Shown here piece by piece: positions 55,183 to 63,206 of a stretch of DNA of 64,000 nt. Source of the DNA: Pseudomonas sp. JUb42 (GTDB lineage: Bacteria > Pseudomonadota > Gammaproteobacteria > Pseudomonadales > Pseudomonadaceae); assembly GCF_024807945.1 (NCBI RefSeq), contig NZ_JANUFD010000020.1, positions 92,711-156,710 on the forward strand, given 5' to 3'. Positions within the stretch are counted from its first letter, which is position 1; each line of letters starts with the position of its first letter. The translations under genes and the position numbers were made by a program. Below the pieces are notes generated by a model. The model was not told the origin of the DNA. It saw only the letters and a program-made list of their open reading frames with translations, and made no database searches.

Positions 55183-55217
55183 GAAAAAGAGGCCGCGCGC
55201 GTAAGCGGGCAGCCTCT
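55183..55217 (-). terminator. Terminator after tsf
   Basis: On the minus strand AGAGGC ... GCCTCT with a GC-rich loop is followed by TTTTTC, 26 bases past the tsf stop. It separates rpsB-tsf from pyrH-frr. Confidence 0.8.
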
Positions 55218-55242
55218 TCGGATCGACAGTCGCTAAACCGTC

Positions 55243-56112
55243 TTACTGCTTGCTGGCAGCTACTTGAGCAGCGACTTCTTCAGCGAAGTTGTCGACTGGC
55301 TTCTCGATGCCTTCACCCACCTTGAAGTAGGTGAACGAAACGATTTCAGCGCCGGCTTTCTTGGCCAGATCACCGACCTTGATTTCAGGGTTCTTGACGA
55401 ACGCCTGCTCAACCAGACTTGCTTCAGCCAGGAACTTGGTGATGCGACCGCCCACCATTTTCTCGACGATTTCAGCAGGCTTGCCTTTGATCTTGTCTTC
55501 GTTCAGTTGCAGGAAGACGCCTTTTTCGCGCTCGATCGCTTCGGCCGAAACTTCCGAAGGCAGCAGGAATTCAGGGTTGCTGGCTGCTACGTGCATCGCG
55601 ATGTCTTTGGCCAGCTCAGCGTCGCCGCCTTTGAGGACCACAACCACGCCGATCTTGTTACCGTGCAGGTAAGCATTGACCACATCACCTTCGATGTTGG
55701 CCAGACGACGGATGTTGACGTTTTCGCCGACCTTGGCAACCAGGGCGGTACGCGCAGTTTCTTGCGCTTCGATCAGCGGAGCAACGTCGGAGACGTTGTC
55801 AGCGAAGGCTTTTTCCAGGCTGGCGGTAACGAAGTTCTTGAAATCGTCCTGCAGAGCCAGGAAGTCAGTCTGGGAGTTGACTTCGATGATGATGGCACGC
55901 TTGCCGTCTTCGCTGACCTTGACGCCGATAGCGCCTTCAGCAGCAATGTTGCCGGCTTTCTTGGCAGCCTTGATGGCGCCCGAAGCACGCATATCGTCGA
56001 TAGCTTTCTCGATGTCGCCGCCAGCCTTGGTCAAGGCCTTTTTGCAATCCATCATGCCTTCGCCGGTACGCTCGCGCAGTTCTTTGACCAACGCTGCAGT
56101 AATCTCTGCCAT
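55243..56112 (-). CDS. tsf: Elongation factor Ts
   Basis: A 289-residue guanine-nucleotide exchange factor for EF-Tu. The N-terminal TDF-type motif LRERTGEGMMDCKKALTKAG, core EVNSQTDFLA and C-terminal module are present. It is co-transcribed with rpsB through an attenuating hairpin at 56248-56272. Confidence 0.98.
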   Translation of the reverse strand: MAEITAALVKELRERTGEGMMDCKKALTKAGGDIEKAIDDMRASGAIKAAKKAGNIAAEGAIGVKVSEDGKRAIIIEVNSQTDFLALQDDFKNFVTASLEKAFADNVSDVAPLIEAQETARTALVAKVGENVNIRRLANIEGDVVNAYLHGNKIGVVVVLKGGDAELAKDIAMHVAASNPEFLLPSEVSAEAIEREKGVFLQLNEDKIKGKPAEIVEKMVGGRITKFLAEASLVEQAFVKNPEIKVGDLAKKAGAEIVSFTYFKVGEGIEKPVDNFAEEVAAQVAASKQ

Positions 56113-56247
56113 TTTAAAATCCTCTTTGGATAGGTCTTAAACCATTCCACCCGCAATGCGGGCGTTCAAAATTCTTGAAAGCACAGGCTGACAGCCAAAC
56201 ATGACAACAGGGTCACGATAACGTCAGCAACTGGTTTTCCAGGAGGC

Positions 56248-56272
56248 AAAAAGGGGGCCTAGCCCCCTTTTT
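56248..56272 (-). terminator. Attenuator hairpin between rpsB and tsf
   Basis: AAAAAGGGGGCC/TAG/CCCCCTTTTT is a near-perfect 11-12 bp stem whose right arm on the minus strand is a run of T. It lies 32 bases past the rpsB stop. Partial read-through would supply less EF-Ts than S2. Confidence 0.88.
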
Positions 56273-56303
56273 GCGCACTGAGTAAGCGTCAGGCGCTAGC
56301 CTC

Positions 56304-57044
56304 TCAGCCTTCTACAGCAGCTGCTGGAGCTTCTTCGACGTAAACGTCGGTGCCGCCAGCAGTGTTGTTGCGACCACGGATAACAGCGTCAGCCATCGAA
56401 CCCATGTACAGCTGGATAGCGCGGATTGCGTCATCGTTGCCTGGGATGATGTAGTCAACGCCTTCCGGGCTGCTGTTGGTGTCAACGACGCCAATGACCG
56501 GGATACCCAGTTTGTTGGCTTCGGTGATCGCGATGCGCTCGTGATCAACGTCGATGACGAACAGTGCGTCAGGCAGACCGCCCATGTCCTTGATACCACC
56601 CAGGCTACGATCCAGCTTTTCCAGATCGCGAGTGCGCATCAGCGCCTCTTTCTTGGTCAGCTTGGCGAAAGTACCGTCTTCGGCCTGGATTTCCAGGTCG
56701 CGCAGGCGCTTGATCGAGGCACGGATGGTTTTGAAGTTGGTCAGCATGCCGCCCAACCAGCGGTGATCGACGTACGGCGAACCGCAACGTGCTGCTTCTT
56801 CAGCAACGATCTTGCCAGCGGAACGCTTGGTGCCGACGAACAGAATCTTGTTTTTGCCCTGGGCCAGGCGCTCAACGAAAGTCAGAGCTTCGTTGAACAT
56901 AGGCAGGGTTTTTTCAAGGTTGATGATGTGGATCTTGTTACGCGCGCCGAAAATGTATTTACCCATTTTCGGGTTCCAGTAACGGGTTTGGTGACCGAAG
57001 TGCACACCGGCCTTCAGCATATCGCGCATGTTGACTTGGGACAT
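56304..57044 (-). CDS. rpsB: 30S ribosomal protein S2
   Basis: A 246-residue ribosomal protein. MRDMLKAGVHFGHQTRYWNP, ARNKIHIINLEKT and PYVDHRWLGGMLTNFKT are family marks. AAGGA precedes the ATG. A structured leader lies upstream; in E. coli S2 represses its own rpsB-tsf message. Confidence 0.98.
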   Translation of the reverse strand: MSQVNMRDMLKAGVHFGHQTRYWNPKMGKYIFGARNKIHIINLEKTLPMFNEALTFVERLAQGKNKILFVGTKRSAGKIVAEEAARCGSPYVDHRWLGGMLTNFKTIRASIKRLRDLEIQAEDGTFAKLTKKEALMRTRDLEKLDRSLGGIKDMGGLPDALFVIDVDHERIAITEANKLGIPVIGVVDTNSSPEGVDYIIPGNDDAIRAIQLYMGSMADAVIRGRNNTAGGTDVYVEEAPAAAVEG

Positions 57045-57190
57045 GATAGTTCCTTGATAAGTCGGGTTAGGCCTCCACGTATCCCAATGACCAACCAGCG
57101 GCTCGAGCCGCAGGCACCCAGGTCATCGTGTCGACACGTGTGTGGGTTTGTGCTTTCACGGGCGTACCCGGAAAGCGGCGCATTTTATAC
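57045..57190 (-). promoter_or_regulatory. rpsB promoter and structured leader
   Basis: TATAAAAT (57182-57189 on the minus strand) is a strong -10 giving a leader of about 130 bases. Within it ATGACC (57087-57092) pairs with GGTCAT (57121-57126) around the self-complementary GCGGCTCGAGCCGC (57098-57111). Such a leader fits S2 autoregulation known from other gamma-proteobacteria. The remaining gap to map (57191-57345) holds the map promoter (TAGAAT near 57292). Confidence 0.5.
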
Positions 57191-57345
57191 CACAAAAGGT
57201 TGGGAAACGGAACACGCAACACACGCCTTGTGACAGGCAGATTACGCCTTATATAGAAGACACGATAATCACCCGTCGCCGACGGTCTGATAGAATCAGC
57301 GTTTTCCGTATTTGCCGCGCGCACGCCGCGCCCGAGAGAGTTTGT

Positions 57346-58131
57346 ATGACCGTCACCCTCAAAACCCCTGAAGACATCGAAAAGATGCGTATCGCCGGTC
57401 GCCTGGCCGCCGATGTCCTGGAAATGATCGGTGCCTACGTCAAGCCCGGAGTCACCACCGACGAACTGGATCGCATCTGCCATGACTACATCGTCAACGA
57501 GCAGAAGGCCATTCCTGCGCCGCTGAACTACAAGGGCTTCCCCAAATCCATCTGCACCTCGATCAACCATGTGGTCTGCCACGGCATTCCCAACGAAAAG
57601 CCGCTCAAGGACGGCGACGTGCTGAACATCGACGTGACCGTCATCAAGGACGGCTATCACGGTGATACCAGCAAGATGTTCCACGTCGGCAAGGTTCCCG
57701 AGTGGGCCGAGCGCCTGTCGAAGATCACCCAGGAATGCATGTACAAGGGTATCGAGATCGTTCGTCCGGGCGCGCGCCTGGGGGATATCGGCGAAGTGAT
57801 CCAGAAGCATGCTGAAAAGAATGGCTTCTCGGTAGTGCGTGAATACTGTGGCCATGGCATCGGCAAGGTGTTCCACGAAGAGCCGCAGGTCCTGCACTAC
57901 GGCAAGGCCGGTACCGGCATGGAACTGCAGGAAGGCATGACCTTCACCATTGAGCCGATGATCAACCAGGGCCGTGCCGAAACGCGCCTGCTGGGCGATG
58001 GCTGGACCGCGATCACCAAGGACCGCAAGTTGTCCGCTCAGTGGGAGCACACCATCCTCGTCACCGCCGATGGCTACGAGATCTTCACTCTGCGCAGCGA
58101 CGACACCATTGCCCGCACCTCGGCGGCCTGA
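57346..58131 (+). CDS. map: Methionine aminopeptidase
   Basis: A 261-residue dimetal enzyme removing N-terminal methionine. Metal ligands lie in NIDVTVIKDGYHGDTSKMF, CGHGIGKVFHEEP, FTIEPM and the last Glu of QWEHTILVT region. Start 57346 (MTVTLKTPED) is set by family; GAGAG lies upstream. Divergent from rpsB, as usual. Confidence 0.97.
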   Translation: MTVTLKTPEDIEKMRIAGRLAADVLEMIGAYVKPGVTTDELDRICHDYIVNEQKAIPAPLNYKGFPKSICTSINHVVCHGIPNEKPLKDGDVLNIDVTVIKDGYHGDTSKMFHVGKVPEWAERLSKITQECMYKGIEIVRPGARLGDIGEVIQKHAEKNGFSVVREYCGHGIGKVFHEEPQVLHYGKAGTGMELQEGMTFTIEPMINQGRAETRLLGDGWTAITKDRKLSAQWEHTILVTADGYEIFTLRSDDTIARTSAA

Positions 58132-58212
58132 CCGAGCGCACCGCCGGGCGGCCCGCAGTCAACTGTGCGCCGCCCGCACTGCCGCCAGAACGATATAAAG
58201 GAAAGCAGTTCC

Positions 58213-60912
58213 ATGCCCCAGGTGGATCCCGATTTGTTCGACCGCGGCCAGTTCCAGGCTGAACTGGCCTTGAAAGCCAGCCCCATTGCGGCCTTCAAGA
58301 AAGCCATTCGCCATGCCCGCGACGTCCTCGACGAACGCTTCCGTTCGGGCCGTGACATTCGCCGCCTGATCGAGGACCGTGCCTGGTTCGTCGACAATAT
58401 CCTGCAACAAGCGTGGGACCAGTTCGACTGGAGCGAAGAAGCCGATATCGCCCTGCTCGCCGTCGGCGGCTACGGGCGCGGTGAACTGCACCCGTATTCG
58501 GACATCGACCTGCTGATTCTCCTCGACAGCGCCGATCACGAAGTATTCCGCGATTCCATTGAGCGCTTTCTGACCCTGTTGTGGGACATCGGCCTGGAAG
58601 TCGGTCAGAGCGTACGTTCGGTGGACGAATGCGCCCAGGAAGGCCGCGCTGACCTCACGGTCATCACCAACCTGATGGAAAGCCGCACCATTGCCGGCCC
58701 CGAGCGCCTGCGTCAGCGCATGCTCGATGTCACCAGTACGGCAAACATGTGGCCAAGCAAGGAGTTCTTCCTGGCCAAGCGCGCCGAGCAGAAGACCCGC
58801 CACCACAAGTACAACGACACCGAATACAACCTGGAGCCCAATGTAAAAGGCTCCCCGGGCGGCCTGCGCGATATCCAGACCATCCTTTGGGTAGCCCGTC
58901 GCCAGTACGGCACCCTGAACCTGCACGCCCTGGCCGGTCAGGGCTTTTTGCTGGAAAGCGAAAACAACCTGCTGGCCTCCTCCCAGGAATTCCTGTGGAA
59001 AGTGCGCTACGCCCTGCACATGCTCGCCGGGCGCTCGGAAGACCGTCTGCTGTTCGATTACCAGAGCACCATCGCCGGGCTGCTGGGCTACCAGGACAGC
59101 GACGCCAAGCTGGCCATCGAACGCTTCATGCAGAAGTACTATCGCGTGGTGATGAGCATCGCCGAGCTCAGCGATCTGATCATCCAGCACTTCGAAGAAG
59201 TGATTCTGTCGGCGGACGATGGCGACAATACTCAGCCGATCAACTCGCGCTTCCAGTTGCACGATGGTTATATCGAAGCGACCAACGTCAACGTGTTCAA
59301 GCGCACGCCATTCGCCATGATCGAGATCTTCGTGCTCATGGCCCAGCATCCGGAAATCAAGGGCGTACGCGCCGACACCATCCGCCTGCTGCGCGAACAC
59401 CGCCACCTGATCAACGACGATTTCCGCAACGATATTCGCAACACCAGCCTGTTCATCGAGCTGTTCAAATGCGAGATAGGCATCCATCGCAACCTGCGCC
59501 GGATGAACCGCTACGGCATCCTCGGCCTGTACCTGCCGGAGTTCGGCCATATCGTCGGGCAGATGCAGCACGACCTGTTCCACATCTACACCGTGGACGC
59601 CCACACGCTGAATCTGATCAAACACCTGCGTAAGCTTCAGTACACCCAGGTGTCAGAGAAATTCCCGCTGGCCAGCAAGATCATGGCCCGGCTGCCCAAG
59701 CCGGAGCTGATCTACCTCGCCGGGCTGTACCACGACATCGGCAAGGGTCGCGGCGGCGATCACTCGGAGCTCGGCGCAGTGGATGCCGAAGCCTTCGGTA
59801 TCCGCCATCATCTGCCGACCTGGGACACGCGCCTGATCGTCTGGCTGGTCAGCCATCACCTGGTCATGTCCACCACTGCCCAGCGCAAGGATTTGTCTGA
59901 CCCCCAGGTGATCCATGATTTCGCCCAGTTCGTTGGCGATGAAACCCATCTGGATTACCTCTACGTGCTGACCGTCGCCGATATCAACGCGACCAACCCG
60001 ACCCTGTGGAACTCCTGGCGCGCCAGCCTGCTGCGCCAGCTCTACACCGAGACCAAGCGCGCCCTGCGCCGTGGCCTGGAAAACCCGGTTGACCGCGAAG
60101 AACAGATTCGCCGCACACAGATTGCCGCCCTGGATATCCTCGTGCGCAACGGCACCGATCCGGACGACGTCGAGCAATTGTGGTCCGGCCTGGGTGACGA
60201 CTATTTCCTGCGCCACACTGCCGGTGACGTTGCCTGGCACAGTGACGCCATCCTTCAGCAACCGGCCGACGGTGGCCCGTTGGTGCTGATCAAGGAAACC
60301 ACCCAGCGCGAGTTCGAGGGTGCGACGCAGATCTTCATCTACGCCCCCGACCAGCACGACTTCTTCGCCGTGACCGTGGCCGCCATGGACCAATTGAACC
60401 TGAACATCCATGACGCGCGCATCATCACATCCAGCAGCGCCTTTACCCTCGACACCTATATCGTCCTCGACAGCGATAACGGCTCGATCGGCAAGGACCC
60501 AGAGCGTATCGAGCGAATTCGTAAAGGCCTGAGCGAAGCCCTGCACAACCCGGACGACTACCCGACGATCATCAAGCGCCGGGTGCCACGCCAGCTCAAG
60601 CATTTCGCCTTTGCGCCCCAGGTGACCATCCTCAACGATGCCCAGCGCCCGGTGACCATTCTCGAGCTCTCAGCACCGGATCGCCCTGGCCTGCTGGCAC
60701 GGATCGGCAAGATCTTCGTCGAATTCGACCTGTCCCTGCAGAACGCCAAGATCGCCACGCTGGGCGAACGGGTGGAAGACGTGTTCTTCGTCACCGATGC
60801 CAATGGCCAGCCGTTGTCCGACCCGCAGCTGTGCAGCCGCCTGCAGGACGCGATCGTCGAGCAGTTGAGCGTCAGCCAGGAACCCGGCGGCGAGATGCGC
60901 CTGAGTATTTGA
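58213..60912 (+). CDS. glnD: PII uridylyltransferase / uridylyl-removing enzyme GlnD
   Basis: An 899-residue nitrogen sensor that uridylylates PII when glutamine is low and removes UMP when it is high. The nucleotidyltransferase domain has GGYGRGELHPYSDIDLLIL, the HD domain LAGLYHDIGKGRGGDHSELG, and two C-terminal ACT domains bind glutamine (LELSAPDRPGLLARIGKIF). AAGGA 10 bases before the ATG fixes the start. Follows map and precedes dapC. Confidence 0.97.
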   Translation: MPQVDPDLFDRGQFQAELALKASPIAAFKKAIRHARDVLDERFRSGRDIRRLIEDRAWFVDNILQQAWDQFDWSEEADIALLAVGGYGRGELHPYSDIDLLILLDSADHEVFRDSIERFLTLLWDIGLEVGQSVRSVDECAQEGRADLTVITNLMESRTIAGPERLRQRMLDVTSTANMWPSKEFFLAKRAEQKTRHHKYNDTEYNLEPNVKGSPGGLRDIQTILWVARRQYGTLNLHALAGQGFLLESENNLLASSQEFLWKVRYALHMLAGRSEDRLLFDYQSTIAGLLGYQDSDAKLAIERFMQKYYRVVMSIAELSDLIIQHFEEVILSADDGDNTQPINSRFQLHDGYIEATNVNVFKRTPFAMIEIFVLMAQHPEIKGVRADTIRLLREHRHLINDDFRNDIRNTSLFIELFKCEIGIHRNLRRMNRYGILGLYLPEFGHIVGQMQHDLFHIYTVDAHTLNLIKHLRKLQYTQVSEKFPLASKIMARLPKPELIYLAGLYHDIGKGRGGDHSELGAVDAEAFGIRHHLPTWDTRLIVWLVSHHLVMSTTAQRKDLSDPQVIHDFAQFVGDETHLDYLYVLTVADINATNPTLWNSWRASLLRQLYTETKRALRRGLENPVDREEQIRRTQIAALDILVRNGTDPDDVEQLWSGLGDDYFLRHTAGDVAWHSDAILQQPADGGPLVLIKETTQREFEGATQIFIYAPDQHDFFAVTVAAMDQLNLNIHDARIITSSSAFTLDTYIVLDSDNGSIGKDPERIERIRKGLSEALHNPDDYPTIIKRRVPRQLKHFAFAPQVTILNDAQRPVTILELSAPDRPGLLARIGKIFVEFDLSLQNAKIATLGERVEDVFFVTDANGQPLSDPQLCSRLQDAIVEQLSVSQEPGGEMRLSI

Positions 60913-60924
60913 ATCGACTTGAGA

Positions 60925-60943
60925 GCGCCTGTAACAAAGGCGC
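60925..60943. repeat. Small hairpin between glnD and dapC
   Basis: GCGCCT-GTAACAA-AGGCGC is a 6-bp stem 13 bases past the glnD stop without a T run. It may be a weak attenuator; dapC starts 23 bases further on. Confidence 0.35.
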
Positions 60944-60966
60944 CCGGCTATTGAGAAAGCACCCCC

Positions 60967-62160
60967 ATGAATGATGCCCTGCAAAACCTGCAACCCTACC
61001 CGTTCGAGAAACTGCGCGCCCTGCTCGGCAGCGTGACGCCCAATCCCGACAAGCGCGCGGTCGCCCTGTCCATCGGCGAGCCCAAGCATCGCTCGCCGGA
61101 TTTCGTCGCCAAGGCCTTGGCCGACAACCTCGATCAAATGGCGGTCTACCCCACCACCCTGGGCATCCCGGCCCTGCGCGAAGCCATCGCCAGCTGGTGT
61201 GAACGCCGCTTTGACGTGCCGACAGGCTGGATCGACCCGGCGCGCAACGTGCTGCCAGTCAATGGCACCCGCGAGGCATTGTTTGCTTTCACCCAGACCG
61301 TGGTCCAGCGCAGTGACGACGGCCTGGTGATCAGCCCGAACCCGTTCTACCAGATCTACGAAGGCGCAGCCCTGCTCGCCGGCGCCAAGCCGCACTACCT
61401 GCCGTGCCTGGCTGAGCACGGTTTCAACCCGGATTTCGACGCGGTCTCGGCGGATATCTGGAAACGCTGCCAGATCCTCTTCCTGTGCTCGCCGGGCAAC
61501 CCGACCGGCGCCCTGATTCCCCTGGAAACCCTGAAGAAACTCATCGGCCTGGCCGACCAGTACGACTTCGTGATCGCCGCCGACGAGTGCTACAGCGAGC
61601 TGTACTTCGACGAAGACACCCCGCCACCAGGCCTGCTGAGCGCCTGCGCCGCACTGGGCCGTGAGGACTTCAAGCGTTGCGTGGTGTTCCACAGCCTGTC
61701 CAAGCGCTCCAATCTGCCAGGCCTGCGTTCGGGCTTCGTCGCCGGTGATGCCGAGATCCTCAAGGCGTTCCTGCTTTACCGCACCTACCACGGCTGCGCC
61801 ATGCCAGTACAAACCCAACTGGCCAGTATCGCAGCCTGGAACGACGAGGAGCACGTACGCGCCAACCGCACTCTGTATCGGGAAAAGTTCGACGCCGTAC
61901 TGGACATCCTCGCCCCGGTCATGGACGTGCAGCGTTCGGACGGCGGCTTCTATCTGTGGCCGAATGTCGGCACCGATGACGCCGCGTTCTGCCGCGACCT
62001 GTTCGTCGACCAGCATGTCACCGTCGTGCCGGGCTCCTACCTGTCACGGGAAGTCGACGGTTTCAACCCTGGCGCCGGTCGCGTGCGCATGGCCCTGGTT
62101 GCACCACTGGCCGAATGCATCGAAGCCGCCGAGCGGATTCGCGACTTCGTCAGCAAGTAA
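60967..62160 (+). CDS. dapC: Succinyldiaminopimelate transaminase
   Basis: A 397-residue PLP aminotransferase of lysine and peptidoglycan precursor synthesis. The PLP Lys is in FHSLSKRSNLPGLRSGFVAG, with SPGNPTGALIPLE and VIAADECYSELYF upstream. The map-glnD-dapC order is the Pseudomonas standard and supports the name over other class I aminotransferases. Confidence 0.95.
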   Translation: MNDALQNLQPYPFEKLRALLGSVTPNPDKRAVALSIGEPKHRSPDFVAKALADNLDQMAVYPTTLGIPALREAIASWCERRFDVPTGWIDPARNVLPVNGTREALFAFTQTVVQRSDDGLVISPNPFYQIYEGAALLAGAKPHYLPCLAEHGFNPDFDAVSADIWKRCQILFLCSPGNPTGALIPLETLKKLIGLADQYDFVIAADECYSELYFDEDTPPPGLLSACAALGREDFKRCVVFHSLSKRSNLPGLRSGFVAGDAEILKAFLLYRTYHGCAMPVQTQLASIAAWNDEEHVRANRTLYREKFDAVLDILAPVMDVQRSDGGFYLWPNVGTDDAAFCRDLFVDQHVTVVPGSYLSREVDGFNPGAGRVRMALVAPLAECIEAAERIRDFVSK

Positions 62161-62171
62161 ACGCCAGCCTT

Positions 62172-62198
62172 TGCCGCAGCACGCAATGTGCTGCGGCA
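62172..62198 (+). terminator. Strong hairpin after dapC
   Basis: TGCCGCAGCAC-GCAAT-GTGCTGCGGCA is a perfect 11-bp stem 12 bases past the dapC stop. There is no T run, so termination strength is uncertain. Confidence 0.6.
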
Positions 62199-62214
62199 GC
62201 ATCGGTACGAATTT

Positions 62215-62230
62215 GTATCAAGTCTGATAC
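62215..62230. promoter_or_regulatory. Inverted repeat upstream of the unknown gene at 62278
   Basis: GTATCA-AGTC-TGATAC is a perfect 6-bp dyad 48-63 bases before the ATG, in the expected promoter region. It may be an operator or simply part of a hairpin. Confidence 0.35.
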
Positions 62231-62277
62231 GGATTGGCCGATACTCCCTGAACTCATAAAAAATCAGGGAAGACCTT

Positions 62278-63159
62278 ATGAATCCGCTTTCGAATCTGCT
62301 CAATACTTTCACGTCAGCTTATAAAAGCGTCGATGCCGCCAGTCGCACCAGCGCCAGCAGCCCCAACGCTGCCTCCGCCGCAGTCACCGGGCAGGATGAA
62401 AAAGCGCCGGGCGCCGACAGCCTGACCCTGTCCAGCACCGCCGTCGAACTGAGCCAGAAGACCTCCTACGCCGCACCCTACTTCCCGACTCGCGCGAACA
62501 TGAGCGCCAGCGCGCTGATGATGGCCGTGGCCAACCCGGGCCTGGTCTCCAGCTCAAAAGGCCTGTCCTTCGCCGACGTCGCCACTGCCGCCCGCAAGAG
62601 CCTGGACGACAAGTACGCGCAGATGAAAGCCAGCGGCAGCCCGTATGACGCCAACAGCCCGGAAGGTCGTGACACCAATTCCCTGCTCGGCGACCTCGAC
62701 CGTCGCTCGCTGTATGCGATCAGCAGCAACCAGGGCGGTTTGTTCACCAAGGACGAGCAGGACGCGGCCGCCAACGCCATGAGCCAGCAGATCTCCCTGG
62801 CCATTGGCATCTATAAAGGCCCGAGCAGCCAGGCCGGCAACTTCGTCGACCCTTACGCTGGCAACGACGCCGCCCGCCTCAACGCCGCGCTGAGCTTCCT
62901 CACGAGCGTCAGCCCGGAAGAGCGCAACTCCACAACCTGGCTGCAACAGCGCCTGGCGGTCGAGAATGGCATCGCCAGTATCAAGAATCCGGCTGCCGAC
63001 AACAAAATCCCGGCGACCCTGTTTGAAGTGCTGGCCCAGACGAGCGACGAGCCGGACGCTGACGACGAGGACCCGACCCAGATCAAGGCCGGGATTGCCA
63101 ATAACACAACGGCGGCGAAGGCCCCGACCATCAACCCGACCAAGACTTCGGCGGGCTGA
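62278..63159 (+). CDS. Unrecognised Ala/Ser-rich protein
   Basis: A 293-residue protein with CAGGGA 8 bases before its ATG and typical high-GC codon use, so very likely expressed. The first 70 residues are low-complexity (Ala, Ser, Thr). A more structured part at about 75-255 includes helices such as SFADVATAARKSLDDKYAQM and ISLAIGIYKG, and the tail is acidic then Thr/Pro-rich (DEPDADDEDPTQ). No signal peptide or membrane segment. The composition recalls secreted or type III-associated proteins, but that is only an impression. It lies between dapC and an insertion sequence. Confidence 0.8.
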   Translation: MNPLSNLLNTFTSAYKSVDAASRTSASSPNAASAAVTGQDEKAPGADSLTLSSTAVELSQKTSYAAPYFPTRANMSASALMMAVANPGLVSSSKGLSFADVATAARKSLDDKYAQMKASGSPYDANSPEGRDTNSLLGDLDRRSLYAISSNQGGLFTKDEQDAAANAMSQQISLAIGIYKGPSSQAGNFVDPYAGNDAARLNAALSFLTSVSPEERNSTTWLQQRLAVENGIASIKNPAADNKIPATLFEVLAQTSDEPDADDEDPTQIKAGIANNTTAAKAPTINPTKTSAG

Positions 63160-63198
63160 TAGGCCATACCCATAACCGGCTGAATGAAATCGGTATGC

Positions 63199-63206
63199 GT
63201 AGGAGC
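63199..63206 (+). repeat. Possible remnant of a REP element
   Basis: GTAGGAGC is identical to the outer end of the right REP at 37576-37628 read in reverse (GTAGGAGCGGC). The rest of the palindrome is missing here, as if interrupted. An 8-base match alone is weak evidence. Confidence 0.35.
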
